This document shows, one piece after another, positions 33,006 through 39,326 of a stretch of 39,326 nt of DNA. Both the position numbers and the translations under genes were made by a program. The DNA is from Candidatus Gastranaerophilales bacterium (GTDB lineage: Bacteria > Cyanobacteriota > Vampirovibrionia > Gastranaerophilales > Gastranaerophilaceae): contig CAJUPC010000020.1 in the NCBI GenBank assembly GCA_910588555.1, forward strand, positions 1,246 to 40,571, given 5' to 3'. The notes under the pieces were generated by a model. That model did no database searches. It was not told the origin of the DNA and saw only the letters and a program-made list of their open reading frames with translations. Each line of letters begins with the position of its first letter. Position 1 is the first letter of the stretch.

Positions 33006-34479
33006 ACAAATCCAGCTCCTCTCTTAATTTATCTATTAACCTTACTTTCTTAGGTTTCAGTAATGTGTTAAGTTCTTTATACATATTTCTCATTTCGGTT
33101 TTCTGTACTGTATCAGTTTGCTTAAAGTATTTACTTATAGTTGCTTCAAACTCCTTTTCATTCAGTCGTTCTTCAAGAATCAGTAATACTATACTTATCA
33201 CTTTAGGTGCAAGGTTTCTGGTACGTTTTCCTTTGAATTGTTTCATATACTTTTGTATTTCTGTGTAATAAGAGGTTTTTCCATAATCTTTTGAATAGTT
33301 TAATACTTGTCTGAATAGGTATAGTACAGGTTTTAAACTGTTTGGGCAGTAATTAAAGATATTCATGAAGTTAATAACAGTTTCAGGGTTAGTTTCACAA
33401 CTGTAAATTCTTCCGATAGGGTGTTGGCCAGAAAATATTACTTCAATTCGTACGGATTTATCTGTTATTCCTTGCTTTACCCAAAGTTCAATATCAATAT
33501 TCTTATTAGTCTTTATATCCCCAACATGTTTTGGGATATAAACAGCTCCGCCATATTCGTCTCTATATGCTTCTGTAAGGAAATCTGAGTTCTTTAAAGT
33601 AAAACAAATCTGTTGATGTTCCTTGATATCTTGAACATGCATATACCTATTATCTAAGGTCTTAAATCCTTGTAACTCTTGGTATAATTCACCATAACTA
33701 CATTTAAGTTCAAGTTCAGCAAACATTCTCATGCCAGTAAATAAGCATAAGTTTATGACATTATGAAAATGCTGAAAGAATTTACCCTCATTAACTTGGT
33801 TAATTTCACAAACCTTATAAAACACGAGCAGCATGTATAAGTTCCAATATATTCTCGCCCAGTCTTCGACTATAAATAACTCTTTATCATCAAGAGGATT
33901 AAACTTTTTGTTATTAGTTGTGATACCAAAACAAATTTCTCTTAAACTATCTGCATTGAAGTTACACATTATGTTTTGAGTACCAACAGTAGAAGAGTTT
34001 CTTTTACTTCTGGCATTTGCTTTAACAATGTAGTACGAAATAACTTTGTTTATACTACTTTCTTTCCACATGTTTATGAAACTTGTTACCACCACATCAT
34101 CAAAATCATGTGTAATGCTGTACTTTCTAACAATTCTTTCCACTTCCACATCACAAATACAAGGTTTTCTTTTTCCATAGTTTGATATAGTGGTTAATAC
34201 ATCTTTGAAACTAATACCTTGTCCTTTTAGGATTCTGTTTACATTTAATAAACTAAAAGAAAAGGATAGTTCTCTAAAACCATGAATAGACACTTTTGAC
34301 CATTCTTTTTCCCTTTTATGATGTAAATTATTAGGGGGAAGAAATATATTATTTAGGTTCGCTGACTTATTTGAACGTTCCTCATCAAATAAATCATCAA
34401 TGTCTTCGTTATCAGTAAATTCGTAATGCTCTTCATTAAATGTATAGTCAATCTTTTGACTTGGCTCTTGGCTCTTCAT
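32995..34479 (-). CDS. Unknown 494-residue protein, co-transcribed with the rep-like gene
   Basis: I do not recognise this protein. The N-terminal 60 residues are acidic and probably disordered (FTDNEDIDDLFDEERSNKSA). The rest is mixed helical, with two central segments enriched in aromatics (WARIYWNLYMLLVFYKVCEI and HFHNVINLCLFTGMRMFAEL), the latter faintly recalling the arginine region of tyrosine recombinases (LxTGMR). A charged C-terminus ends KVRLIDKLREELDLYVW. No signal peptide. AAGGAAGAAG precedes ATG. Position next to rep and at the right end of the element suggests a replication or recombination accessory protein, but that is context only. Confidence 0.85.
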   Translation of the reverse strand: MKSQEPSQKIDYTFNEEHYEFTDNEDIDDLFDEERSNKSANLNNIFLPPNNLHHKREKEWSKVSIHGFRELSFSFSLLNVNRILKGQGISFKDVLTTISNYGKRKPCICDVEVERIVRKYSITHDFDDVVVTSFINMWKESSINKVISYYIVKANARSKRNSSTVGTQNIMCNFNADSLREICFGITTNNKKFNPLDDKELFIVEDWARIYWNLYMLLVFYKVCEINQVNEGKFFQHFHNVINLCLFTGMRMFAELELKCSYGELYQELQGFKTLDNRYMHVQDIKEHQQICFTLKNSDFLTEAYRDEYGGAVYIPKHVGDIKTNKNIDIELWVKQGITDKSVRIEVIFSGQHPIGRIYSCETNPETVINFMNIFNYCPNSLKPVLYLFRQVLNYSKDYGKTSYYTEIQKYMKQFKGKRTRNLAPKVISIVLLILEERLNEKEFEATISKYFKQTDTVQKTEMRNMYKELNTLLKPKKVRLIDKLREELDLYVW

Positions 34480-34642
34480 GTTTTTCTTCTTCCTTCGGCT
34501 CTTTCATGAATGCTTCTAAAAGGAAGGGAGCGGCAAGAGCCATTGTCCACTCCGTACCTTAAAATGTAATTATTTATACTTTTATGCTAGAATTTAACTG
34601 TCAATTTAAATTGCACATTGGTAGTGAAATAAATATATAAAT

Positions 34643-34665
34643 CTGTGTCAGTCCTGTGTCAGTTT
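34643..34665 (+). repeat. Right integrase arm-site repeat
   Basis: Same orientation as 19445-19467, one mismatch (TGTGTCAG in place of TGTGACAG in the second half-site). It lies 83 bp inside attR, against 50 bp on the left. Confidence 0.75.
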
Positions 34666-34700
34666 TATATGTTTATTCATATAGCAAGGCTTTAATTCAC

Positions 34701-34768
34701 GGAGGGCTATGGTGTAGTATTTTCGTCAGATTTTGCAAGTGCAGGGTCTTCGAATCCCACCTCCTCCT
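34701..34768 (+). pseudogene. tRNA-like remnant ending in attR
   Basis: Begins GGAGGGCTATGGTGTAGT, which reads like a tRNA acceptor 5' strand and D-arm. Its GGAGGG can pair with the CTCCTCC at the other end (34761-34767 region) with one wobble. The anticodon and T-stem do not pair. Length 68, without the long variable arm of tRNA-Ser. Confidence 0.4.
34749..34768 (+). repeat. attR core
   Basis: Right copy of the 20-bp repeat; identical to 19375-19394 but not part of an intact tRNA and without CCA. Confidence 0.88.
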
Positions 34769-34771
34769 TAT

Positions 34772-34806
34772 AAAAAGCAGATAGACTTTAGTCTTATCTG
34801 CTTTTT
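34772..34806 (+). terminator. Displaced chromosomal terminator of tRNA-Ser
   Basis: AAAAAGCAGATAGACT with AGTCTTATCTGCTTTTT around two bases. Immediately after attR, so it is where the tRNA terminator of the uninterrupted chromosome should be. Confidence 0.85.
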
Positions 34807-34965
34807 ATTTTGTGCGTGTGTTGAGGGGAGAACCCACGGTCTATTTTGGGTTCGGCGGATTTGCGGACGAATGGAGCAAGGCGAATTCGGATAGCGAACA
34901 GATTGAGCGGAATGCACGAATGTGCAAAGAGCGAAACTCTGAGAGCGTGGAGCAAATCCAAGAGA

Positions 34966-34984
34966 AATCCCACCACCTCCTCCT
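34966..34984 (+). repeat. Third, imperfect copy of the tRNA-Ser 3' end
   Basis: AATCCCACCACCTCCTCCT matches the attachment core with a three-base insertion and is followed, as in the other two copies, by T-A-rich bases, AAAAAG and a terminator. Confidence 0.55.
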
Positions 34985-34987
34985 TTT

Positions 34988-35014
34988 AAAAAGAGTCCGA
35001 AAGGACTCTTTTTT
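34988..35014 (+). terminator. Rho-independent terminator
   Basis: AAAAAGAGTCC-GAAA-GGACTCTTTTTT. Confidence 0.85.
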
Positions 35015-35280
35015 AGTGCGTTTCAACTGTATTTTTGTGTACTTTAACAGGTGTACTTTTTTAAATAGTTTGGTCGGAAGGGTAAATGAATTGAGTAGGT
35101 GTATTTGACCAACAACACTAAAACACCAGCGGTCGGAAGTTGGATGATTATCTCAATTTGAAATTACTCACTTTACTCTTTTTCTACTCAGGGGTAAATA
35201 TAATTTATTCTTAAAAATGCCATACTATTTAATCAGTAAGCCAGTTTCAATACTAAGTAATTCAAGAGTATTTTGAATTT

Positions 35281-35300
35281 GTTGGGGTGGAAACCCCAAC
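35281..35300. repeat. REP-like palindrome
   Basis: GTTGGGGTGGAAACCCCAAC followed by CTAC; shares plan and tail with the palindrome at 11792-11807. Confidence 0.6.
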
Positions 35301-35307
35301 CTACCCA

Positions 35308-35341
35308 CTTAATTGTTATATTTACTTAATTGTTATATTTA
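35308..35341 (+). repeat. Perfect 17-bp tandem repeat
   Basis: CTTAATTGTTATATTTA twice in a row (35308-35324, 35325-35341), directly upstream of the coaD -10 box. Confidence 0.85.
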
Positions 35342-35356
35342 TGATATAAATTTATT

Positions 35357-36526
35357 ATGTTTGTTAATCCTATTAAAGTTAATAGTATTTATCAAAATAA
35401 TAGAAACTCACATAAATCTGCAAGTTTCTATCCGCAATTTGGTGCTAAAGGCATATATCCCGGTAGTTTTGATCCGATTACAAATGGGCATTTGGATATT
35501 ATTAAAAGGGCATCAAAATTATTTGATGAGTTAACAGTACTTATTGCAATAAATCCTGAAAAGAAAGAGTTTCTACCATTATCTCAAAGATTGAAACTCA
35601 TTATAAAGTCTGTAAAAGACCTTACCAATGTAAAAGTTGCAAGTTATAGTGGTTTAACTACCAATTTTGCAAAACTCAAAGATTCTGATTTCATGGTTCG
35701 GGGGATTAGAAATACAAATGATTTTGAATATGAAAAAAATCTTTTCGAAATAAATAAAAAAATTAATCCGAATGTTGAAACAATTTTTATTCCGACAAAT
35801 CCGGAAACTGCTGTCATTTCTTCAAGTGTAGTAAGAAATATCCACAAAATCGGAGGAAATGTTTCAAATTTTGTTCCTGAGTGTGTAGACAGGACTTTAT
35901 ACTTAAAAAAAACATTTGATGATATTGTTAAAAATCTTGGTTTTGACCGAGAAAAATCGGTTGAAGTTTTTAATAAGATTATCGATGCGTACGATAATCC
36001 TGTTAGAGGTTATCATGATGATAAACACATTTTTTCTATGCTAAAAAATTTGGATGAATTTATTCTTAATAATCCTGATTCAATTCAAAACCCAAATGAG
36101 TTTAAATTTGCAATATTGATGCATGATTATGTTAACGGTACTCCAAATGAAATAAATGAAAGCATAGCAGCTGCTGAAGAATTTATAAAGCAAATTACAC
36201 CAAATTATAATTCAAATTATATAAAAAAAGTAATTCTGGCAACGGATTATTCTCATAAAATTTCAAATTCTTCTATGGATGAAATGTTAATTCAAGATTT
36301 GGATTTAGCAATACTTGGTTCTAATCCCGTAGATTACAAACAATATGCAAAGCTAATTAGACAGCAATACTCCAATATTCCTGATGATATTTTTAATAAC
36401 GCAAGAAAAAGAATATTGCAAAGCTTCTTGAATAAAGAAAATATTTACAATATTGATTATTTCAAAACTAAATATGAACTTCAAGCAAGAATGAATATAA
36501 GTAATGAACTTGAAACACTCAAATAA
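35357..36526 (+). CDS. coaD: CoaD fused to a COG4339-type HD phosphohydrolase
   Basis: 389 residues against about 160 for CoaD alone. Residues about 32-190 are phosphopantetheine adenylyltransferase, the penultimate step of coenzyme A synthesis: GIYPGSFDPITNGHLDII (nucleotide-binding PGSFDPxTxGH), FLPLSQRLKLI, VRGIRNTNDFEYE, and ISSSVVR. Residues about 200-385 match COG4339 predicted HD phosphohydrolases: GYHDDKHI, the metal-binding pair in ILMHDYVNG, ILATDYSH, DLDLAILGSNPVDYKQYAKL and a RKRILQSFLNKENIY block. The first 31 residues are an Asn-rich extension ending FYPQFGAK. No ribosome site; TATAAA exactly six bases before ATG suggests a leaderless mRNA. Both domains look complete. Confidence 0.92.
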   Translation: MFVNPIKVNSIYQNNRNSHKSASFYPQFGAKGIYPGSFDPITNGHLDIIKRASKLFDELTVLIAINPEKKEFLPLSQRLKLIIKSVKDLTNVKVASYSGLTTNFAKLKDSDFMVRGIRNTNDFEYEKNLFEINKKINPNVETIFIPTNPETAVISSSVVRNIHKIGGNVSNFVPECVDRTLYLKKTFDDIVKNLGFDREKSVEVFNKIIDAYDNPVRGYHDDKHIFSMLKNLDEFILNNPDSIQNPNEFKFAILMHDYVNGTPNEINESIAAAEEFIKQITPNYNSNYIKKVILATDYSHKISNSSMDEMLIQDLDLAILGSNPVDYKQYAKLIRQQYSNIPDDIFNNARKRILQSFLNKENIYNIDYFKTKYELQARMNISNELETLK

Positions 36527-36644
36527 AAAAATAATACTCAAACATCCTGTCTTTAATCATCAAACCAGCTGTTTACTTTCATTTTTTAGGTAGTTCAGGC
36601 ATTTTTATTGTTTTTTATGATAATATTTAGATATAGGTTGATTT

Positions 36645-37814
36645 ATGAAAAAAGAAAAACATCATTCTCGAATAGATATCGCGTTTTTGATAATTTGTGC
36701 TGTATTGATGTATTTACCAATGAGTCATATCTCTAATGCTGAAATTTCAACGAAAGAAAACAGAAAATTTGCAACTTGGCAGCCTCTTATAACTAAAAAT
36801 GGAAAATTGAATTATAATTTTGGGAAAGATTTTGATAATTGGTTTAATGACAGATTCTTTTTGCGCTTGCAGATAGTAAAAATGTATTCAGCCATGAGAT
36901 ATAATATGGCATACCAATATTATGAAACCCAAAAAGGTTTTCTGAATAAAAAAAATAACTGGATGAATAATCTTATATCTTTAAATAAATACGAAGTAAG
37001 CCGGGAAGAACAGGACGAGATAATTAAAAATATTCAAAAGTTACAAGAATTTTGCAATAAAAATGAAATAAAATTATATGTCATAATTCCGCCTATAAAA
37101 GAAGAAATTTGCTATAAGGAATTATATCCTATTCTCGGGCATAATGATAAATATGAAAAAAATATTGAATTAATAAATAAGATTTATGATAAAACCGGTT
37201 TACAGATAATCTATCCATTTAAAGAATTGGAAGAATATCATCAAACTAATTACGCATATTTTAAATCTGATCCTCATTGGACTGACGATGCTGCTTACCT
37301 TGGGTATTTACAAATAATGAAAGAGGTGAAAAAAGATTTTCCGAATATTTATATAAACACAGAGAATGATTTTGATTATGAGTATTCAAATTTAGTGCGA
37401 GTATTGCCGAAAAACGGATTTTTTGAGGGTAGAAATTATGAAGTTTTAAAACTGCATGATAAAAAAGTTTTAGATGCTAAATACAAATATTATAAACATA
37501 AAGATTATAAAAGTTTAGCCTATAAGTCTGTTTTTAAAGATAAAATATTTCATCTGCATTATCAATATAATCAGTATGCACCAAATTTGGTACTATTCGG
37601 TGATTCGTTTTCGTTAAACTTATTGCCGGCAATTGTCTATAGTTTTAATAATACTGATAATATTTATACATATACGCTGGAGGGAGTATCCAAATATGAC
37701 CGGTTTAATATAAACCGTTTTGAAGATGAAATTTTGCAGAACAATACTAATGTTTTAGTTATATGTCTTTCTGAACTTAAACGGCTGCGTTATCTTTATG
37801 GAAAGGATGAATAA
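36645..37814 (+). CDS. AlgJ/AlgX-like SGNH O-acetyltransferase-associated protein
   Basis: 389 residues with an N-terminal signal anchor (IAFLIICAVLMYLPMSH, about 11-27). Family motifs: KSDPHWTDDAAYLGY near 207-221 (DxHWT catalytic pair of the AlgJ/X group) and LVLFGDSFSLNLLP near 315 (GDS nucleophile block). Such periplasmic SGNH proteins transfer or handle acetyl groups on exported polysaccharide, working with the MBOAT protein encoded two bases downstream. An AGG seven bases before ATG is the only ribosome-site candidate. Confidence 0.87.
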   Translation: MKKEKHHSRIDIAFLIICAVLMYLPMSHISNAEISTKENRKFATWQPLITKNGKLNYNFGKDFDNWFNDRFFLRLQIVKMYSAMRYNMAYQYYETQKGFLNKKNNWMNNLISLNKYEVSREEQDEIIKNIQKLQEFCNKNEIKLYVIIPPIKEEICYKELYPILGHNDKYEKNIELINKIYDKTGLQIIYPFKELEEYHQTNYAYFKSDPHWTDDAAYLGYLQIMKEVKKDFPNIYINTENDFDYEYSNLVRVLPKNGFFEGRNYEVLKLHDKKVLDAKYKYYKHKDYKSLAYKSVFKDKIFHLHYQYNQYAPNLVLFGDSFSLNLLPAIVYSFNNTDNIYTYTLEGVSKYDRFNINRFEDEILQNNTNVLVICLSELKRLRYLYGKDE

Positions 37815-37816
37815 TT

Positions 37817-39235
37817 ATGTTATTTTCATCAATGACATTTTTATATGTATTTTTACCGATTGTATGTACTCTTTATTTAATTAGTAAAAAAGAGTTTCAT
37901 AATCTGATATTGCTTATTGCCAGTATAATTTTTTATGCCTGGGGTGAACCTAAATATTTATCAATTATGCTTTTGACGATTTTGGTTAATTTCTTTGGGG
38001 CAAAATTTATTGACAGCTTTAAAAGTGAAGGCAAAAATGCTAAAATTCCGCTAATATTAACTATTTGTACAAATTTAGGATTTTTAATATATTTTAAGTA
38101 TTTTAATTTTTTGATTGAAAATTTTAACGGGATTTTCCATTCTCATATTCATCTTTTGAATATTGTTATGCCGATTGGAATTTCATTTTATATATTTCAG
38201 GCTTTAGCGTATGTCATTGATGTTTATAGAGATGAATGCAAGGTTCAAAATGATATATATAAACTGGCTTTATATATCTGTTTGTTTCCTCAATTAATTG
38301 CCGGGCCGATTATCAAATACCATGATATTGCTGAGCAGATTGATAATCGCGATATAAATTTCGACAAAGTTTGTTTAGGTGTAAAAAGATTTATTATTGG
38401 GCTTTCTAAAAAAATGTTAATTGCAAATACAATGGGAGTGGTTGCAGATAAGATTTTTGTACAAGACCCATCGACTTTTTCACATTTTACGGCATGGCTT
38501 GGCGCTATAGCTTATTCATTTCAATTATTTTTTGACTTTAGCGGATATTCTGATATGGCAATTGGTTTAGGCTTGATTTTTGGTTTTAGATTCTTGGAAA
38601 ACTTTAATTATCCATATATTTCAAAATCTATTACCGAATTTTGGCGAAGATGGCATATTTCTTTATCGACTTGGTTTAAAGAGTATGTGTATTTTTCACT
38701 TGGTGGAAATCGTTGTAGTAAATTAAAAACACTTCGCAATTTGGGTATTGTATTTCTCTTAACAGGAATTTGGCACGGTGCAACTTGGAATTTCGTTATT
38801 TGGGGGTTGTGGCATGGATTTTTTATTATTTTGGAAAAGGTAATAAATATTAAAGAATTTGAGCAAAAATATACAAAATGGTTGGTTAAGTTTTTTCAGC
38901 ACTGTTATTGTATATTGATTTTCGTAATCGGCTGGGTAATGTTTAGGGCTGATAATATGGGGTATGCTTGGAAATATTTGCTTAATATGTTTGGTATCTT
39001 GAAAGTTCAGTCAAATAAAATATTTTATGCGATGCCATATTACATTGATACTTTCGAAATTATTATTATAATTGCGGCGATTTTATGTTCGGTTCCTTTA
39101 TTTAACAAGATGTTAGAAGTCAAAAATAAAGCAGCAAAAATATTTATAAATATTTGGCTTTTGACTTTACTAATCTTGTCAACTGCAACAATTGCTTCAA
39201 ATACTTACAATCCGTTTATATATTTTAGGTTTTAG
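37817..39235 (+). CDS. MBOAT-family membrane O-acyltransferase (AlgI/DltB-like)
   Basis: 472 residues, about ten hydrophobic segments. It passes acyl groups from cytoplasmic acyl-CoA across the membrane for O-acetylation of surface polysaccharide. Signatures: PIGISFYIFQALAYVIDVYR near 116-135, FPQLIAGPI near 155, FFDFSGYSDMAIGLG near 238-252, FWRRWHISLSTWFKEYVY near 274-291, and GIWHGATWNF with the catalytic His near 319. Begins two bases after the AlgJ/X-like stop, with GGA in the end of that gene as ribosome site. Alginate is not implied; the polymer is unknown. Confidence 0.93.
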   Translation: MLFSSMTFLYVFLPIVCTLYLISKKEFHNLILLIASIIFYAWGEPKYLSIMLLTILVNFFGAKFIDSFKSEGKNAKIPLILTICTNLGFLIYFKYFNFLIENFNGIFHSHIHLLNIVMPIGISFYIFQALAYVIDVYRDECKVQNDIYKLALYICLFPQLIAGPIIKYHDIAEQIDNRDINFDKVCLGVKRFIIGLSKKMLIANTMGVVADKIFVQDPSTFSHFTAWLGAIAYSFQLFFDFSGYSDMAIGLGLIFGFRFLENFNYPYISKSITEFWRRWHISLSTWFKEYVYFSLGGNRCSKLKTLRNLGIVFLLTGIWHGATWNFVIWGLWHGFFIILEKVINIKEFEQKYTKWLVKFFQHCYCILIFVIGWVMFRADNMGYAWKYLLNMFGILKVQSNKIFYAMPYYIDTFEIIIIIAAILCSVPLFNKMLEVKNKAAKIFINIWLLTLLILSTATIASNTYNPFIYFRF

Positions 39236-39243
39236 GGATTGGT

Positions 39244-39258
39244 AAAAAACATTTAATG
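39244..39258 (+). terminator. Weak terminator
   Basis: AAAAAACATT-T-AATGTTTTTT, A/T stem then more T's, nine bases after the MBOAT stop. Confidence 0.45.
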
Positions 39259-39326
39259 TTTTTTTTCTATACAGAATACTTTTTTTAGTTTTTTGTATAT
39301 TTTTTCAAAAAATGGTAAAGGTCTAT

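Larger units (their letters stand above)
19375..34768. mobile_element. 15.4-kb integrative element in tRNA-Ser
   Basis: Bounded by the 20-bp direct repeat TTCGAATCCCACCTCCTCCT (19375-19394 and 34749-34768), the 3' end of the tRNA-Ser gene. The integrase gene is at the left end, excisionase-like and repressor genes are next to it, and near-identical arm repeats lie inside each end. Cargo: autotransporter and chaperone, TcmP/DUF5131. It also has a replication-protein-like gene, a serine recombinase and a BRO-N protein. There is no relaxase, type IV secretion, capsid, portal or terminase gene that I can see. Class: satellite or integrative mobilizable island, or a decayed phage-plasmid. Confidence 0.92.
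34809..35356. other. Gene-free scar after attR
   Basis: 34815-34965 is markedly richer in G+C than the surroundings and contains no credible gene (an open frame from 34812 has no ribosome site). It ends in a third tRNA-Ser-like 3' end and a terminator. From 35015 to 35280 the DNA is AT-rich, with no feature that I can name except two GGTCGGAAG words at 35074 and 35138 areas. A palindrome and a tandem repeat then lead into coaD. Confidence 0.6.

Noticed and set aside
32995..34479. Second tyrosine recombinase
   Set aside because: Only a faint LxTGMR-like stretch is present; the HxxR and Tyr blocks are missing.
34812..35108. 98-codon open frame after attR
   Set aside because: No ribosome site, crosses a terminator and an attachment-site remnant, and has no recognisable motif.

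Overview
The window is AT-rich bacterial chromosome. It fits a gut cyanobacterium of the non-photosynthetic Gastranaerophilales/Melainabacteria type. The main reason is three type IV prepilin-like genes that share the N-terminal core FTLAEVLIT(L/I)GIIGVVAALTMPSL, a motif typical of that group, together with low GC, short intergenic gaps and cyanobacteria-like housekeeping genes. The lineage call is inference from protein style, not from a marker gene.

Positions 1-19300 are mostly core chromosome: a partial McrB-like restriction gene (left edge), tRNA-Gln, a prepilin broken at a poly-C tract, ychF, a TatD-associated radical SAM gene, an ADP-forming acyl-CoA synthetase, a VanY-type peptidase, a small XRE regulator divergent from an intact prepilin gene, cca, a 1040-residue SF1 helicase-nuclease, the overlapping operon pxpA-yvcK-panB, a second prepilin broken at a poly-G tract, a TPR protein, an unknown low-complexity protein, tyrA and tRNA-Ser(UGA).

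Positions 19375-34768 are a 15.4-kb integrative element inserted in the 3' end of tRNA-Ser. It is bounded by a 20-bp direct repeat of the tRNA end and by a pair of 23-bp near-identical arm repeats close to each end. It carries a tyrosine integrase, an excisionase-like protein, two XRE regulators with candidate operators, small phage-type proteins, a serine recombinase, a Pmp-like autotransporter overlapping its own Skp/OmpH chaperone, a TcmP/DUF5131 pair, a BRO-N/DinD-like protein and a replication-protein-like gene next to an unknown 494-residue protein. I see no relaxase, conjugation, capsid or terminase gene, so it looks like a satellite or mobilizable island whose cargo is a surface adhesin.

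Positions 34769-39326 return to the chromosome after a scar of tRNA-Ser-like fragments and terminators: an unusual CoaD fused to a COG4339-type HD phosphohydrolase domain, then an AlgJ/AlgX-like plus MBOAT pair that probably O-acetylates a surface polysaccharide.

The most striking signal is that both broken prepilin genes keep consensus promoters and strong ribosome binding sites. Each is out of frame by one base in a 10- or 12-base homopolymer lying in the cleaved leader, and each would be in frame with 11. This is what a phase-variable pilin repertoire would look like.
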